Source: Geodermatophilaceae bacterium (GTDB taxonomy: Bacteria > Actinomycetota > Actinomycetes > Mycobacteriales > Geodermatophilaceae). From it: 35,108 nucleotides of DNA. The notes beneath the pieces were generated by a model that worked only from the letters and a program-made list of their open reading frames with translations, was not told the DNA's origin and did not search any database. Position 1 is the stretch's first letter; each line of letters starts with the position of its first letter. A program made the position numbers and the translations under genes. Location of the stretch: NCBI GenBank assembly GCA_013695685.1, contig JACCZY010000097.1:1-35108 (forward strand), in the 5' to 3' direction. Positions 33,498 to 35,108 of this stretch are shown piece by piece.

Positions 33498-35108
33498 GTG
33501 TGATGACGACCAGCACCAGGCTGGCGCTCGCCGGGGGCGTCGGCGTACTGCTCGGCGCGCTGTCCCTCGAGCCGGTCTTCGTCAACCTGGACTGGGTGCT
33601 CCCGGTCGTGCTCGTCCTGGCGGCGATCCTGGCAGTCAGCGTCGGTGCCCGCCTGGTCCCCGGGCTGGCGCCCTGGGCACCGCTACTCGAGTTGGCCGGC
33701 GGGTTGTTCGTCCTCACTGCCCTGTTCGTTCCGTCCAACGCGTTCTTCGGCGTCCTGCCGACGTGGACCAGCCTGGCCGACATGCGGGTGCTGCTGGGTG
33801 AGGCCGGGTACGCCGTCCGTACCCAGGTCTCCCCTGCCCAGACCCTGGAGGAACTGCTCTTCCTGGCGGCTATCGGCGTCGGTGTCGTCGCGGTCGCCGT
33901 CGACATCCTTGCGGTGGCCCTGCGCCGGCCGGCGGTCGCCGGCCTGGCCCTGCTCGTCCTGTATGCGATCCCCACCGCCGCTCTGGTCGAGGGGATCCCG
34001 TGGTGGCCGTTCGTCGGCGCGGCCGTGGGTTACCTGCTGCTGCTCTTCGTCGATGGCCGGGAGGCCGTGATGCGCTGGGGCCGCCCAGCCGACGACGGCC
34101 CTCGTACGCCGACGTTCGGCTTGCCCGCCTCGCAGCGGATCGGGGCACTGGCGATCGCGGTGGGCCTGGCGGTGCCGCTGCTGGTCCCGTCGCTGCCCAC
34201 CGGCATCCTGCGCACGGCCGGCAACGGCATCGGGGACGGACCCGGCACCTCGTTGAACCCGCTGGCCACCCTCGCCGGCGAGCTGACCCTTCCCGAGCCG
34301 CTGGATCTGCTCCGGGTGGAGACCAACGTCGATCAGCCGTACTACCTCCGGGTGGTGTCCCTCGAGACGTACACCGACCAGGGTTGGGCGCCGGGCGACC
34401 TCGACGGGACGTTCGATGCCAACGCAGGCGACCTGCCGGGCCCTCCGAGCGGCAGCCCCACCCGGCGGGTCGAGGCGCAGATCGAGGTGCTCGACCAGAA
34501 CGACCGGTTCCTGTCGACCTACTACGCCACCAGTGACGTGGACACCGGGGCAGACTGGCGCTTCGACGAGATCAGCGGCACGGTGTGGAGCCCGAACGAT
34601 CGCACCGGCGGGCTCACCTACACGGTCGTGGCGAACGAGCCGGTCCCGTCGGTGGCCGACCTCGAAGCCGCCGACGATCTGGACTCCCAGGAGCAGATCC
34701 AGCGCCGGTTCACCGCCCTCCCCCGCGTCGTCCGCCCGGAGATCTCGAATCTGGTGCGGGACGTCGTGGCCGGCGCCGAGGGCCCCTACGCGCGGACACT
34801 GGCGATCAACGACTTCTTCACCGATCCGGCTAACGGATTCCTCTACAGCCTCAGCACCGAACCCGGCACCAGCGGGAGCGATCTCGTCGACTTCCTGACC
34901 AATCGGCGCGGGTACTGCGAGCAGTACGCCGCGGCGATGGCGGTGATGATGCGCTTCGCCAACATCCCGGCCCGGGTCGTCATCGGCTACACGCCCGGCA
35001 CCCGCAACGCCGGGCTGTGGACGGTGACCACGGACGACGCGCATGCGTGGGTGGAGGCGTACTTCGAGGGCATCGGCTGGGTACCGTTCGACCCGACGCC
35101 GCTGGGCG
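33494..35108 (+). CDS. TgpA-like membrane transglutaminase (DUF3488), 3' end outside window
   Basis: The ORF runs open from the ATG at 33494, which overlaps the DUF58 stop as ATGA, to the window end; 538 codons are visible. It is missing from the ORF track because it has no stop. Residues 1 to about 240 contain several membrane spans (RLALAGGVGVLLGAL, WVLPVVLVLAAILAVSVGA and others). An external region follows, ending in a papain-like transglutaminase core with Cys475 in GYCEQYAAAM, His517 in DDAHAWVEAYF and Asp533 in FDPTP, the full catalytic triad. Homologues are predicted to cross-link or cleave surface proteins or peptides. The missing C-terminus normally holds another span and a cytoplasmic tail. 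Confidence 0.92.
   Translation, partial: MSVMTTSTRLALAGGVGVLLGALSLEPVFVNLDWVLPVVLVLAAILAVSVGARLVPGLAPWAPLLELAGGLFVLTALFVPSNAFFGVLPTWTSLADMRVLLGEAGYAVRTQVSPAQTLEELLFLAAIGVGVVAVAVDILAVALRRPAVAGLALLVLYAIPTAALVEGIPWWPFVGAAVGYLLLLFVDGREAVMRWGRPADDGPRTPTFGLPASQRIGALAIAVGLAVPLLVPSLPTGILRTAGNGIGDGPGTSLNPLATLAGELTLPEPLDLLRVETNVDQPYYLRVVSLETYTDQGWAPGDLDGTFDANAGDLPGPPSGSPTRRVEAQIEVLDQNDRFLSTYYATSDVDTGADWRFDEISGTVWSPNDRTGGLTYTVVANEPVPSVADLEAADDLDSQEQIQRRFTALPRVVRPEISNLVRDVVAGAEGPYARTLAINDFFTDPANGFLYSLSTEPGTSGSDLVDFLTNRRGYCEQYAAAMAVMMRFANIPARVVIGYTPGTRNAGLWTVTTDDAHAWVEAYFEGIGWVPFDPTPLG

Noticed and set aside
34000-34536. 178-aa plus-strand ORF near the right end
   Set aside because: It lies in another frame within the transglutaminase gene, whose own frame shows the catalytic triad and no stop.

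Overview
The window is about 70% GC with many GTG starts and is chromosomal DNA from an actinobacterium (class Actinomycetia). Support for this comes from the gene order mraZ-rsmH-ftsL-ftsI-murE-murF-mraY-murD-ftsW-murG-murC-ftsQ-(insert)-ftsZ-pgeF-yggS-sepF-yggT-wag31-ileS. It also comes from the eukaryote-like (type 2) IleS, the lack of ftsA, and a DnaE with an intact PHP domain. MurE carries the DNPR motif of meso-diaminopimelate-adding enzymes, so the wall is predicted to be meso-DAP type. I cannot name a genus. No mobile elements, CRISPR arrays, tRNA or rRNA genes were seen. No gene-free stretch exceeds 300 bases; the largest is about 260 bases, between mraZ and moxR.

Layout, left to right. 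At 1-60 is the first 20 codons of a metallophosphoesterase (minus strand, TTG start, absent from the ORF track). Then follow dnaE, a GNAT acetyltransferase, a CPBP intramembrane protease, rluD and lspA (all minus). Next are a DksA/TraR zinc-finger protein with a long histone-H1-like Lys/Ala/Pro tail and a CPA-type K+/H+ antiporter (minus). ileS is on the plus strand and converges on wag31 with only 11 bp between the stop codons. From 12.1 to 30.9 kb the whole division and cell wall (dcw) cluster runs on the minus strand. From 31.2 kb to the end, a plus-strand moxR / DUF58 / transglutaminase operon diverges from mraZ. Its last gene runs off the window and is also absent from the ORF track.

How the genes work together. 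murE, murF, mraY, murD, murG and murC build lipid II. FtsW polymerises it and FtsI cross-links it. FtsL and FtsQ connect this synthase to the Z ring of FtsZ, which SepF anchors at the membrane. Wag31 directs polar growth. MraZ probably autoregulates the cluster through four TGGGG/TGGTG boxes spaced exactly 10 bp apart. From murE to ftsQ every junction is a 4-nt stop/start overlap, so this block is probably translationally coupled.

The window is mostly ordinary core chromosome and I found no clearly new multi-gene system. Points worth a second look are an AhpD-like peroxidase gene inserted between ftsQ and ftsZ with a probable leaderless promoter, and a perfect 17-bp palindrome next to a TTGACA box upstream of ftsZ. 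Others are a near-identical leader element in front of both ftsZ and sepF, the phased MraZ boxes, a potentially structured leader between mraZ and rsmH, the H1-like tail on the DksA-type protein, and an altered conserved motif in MurD.
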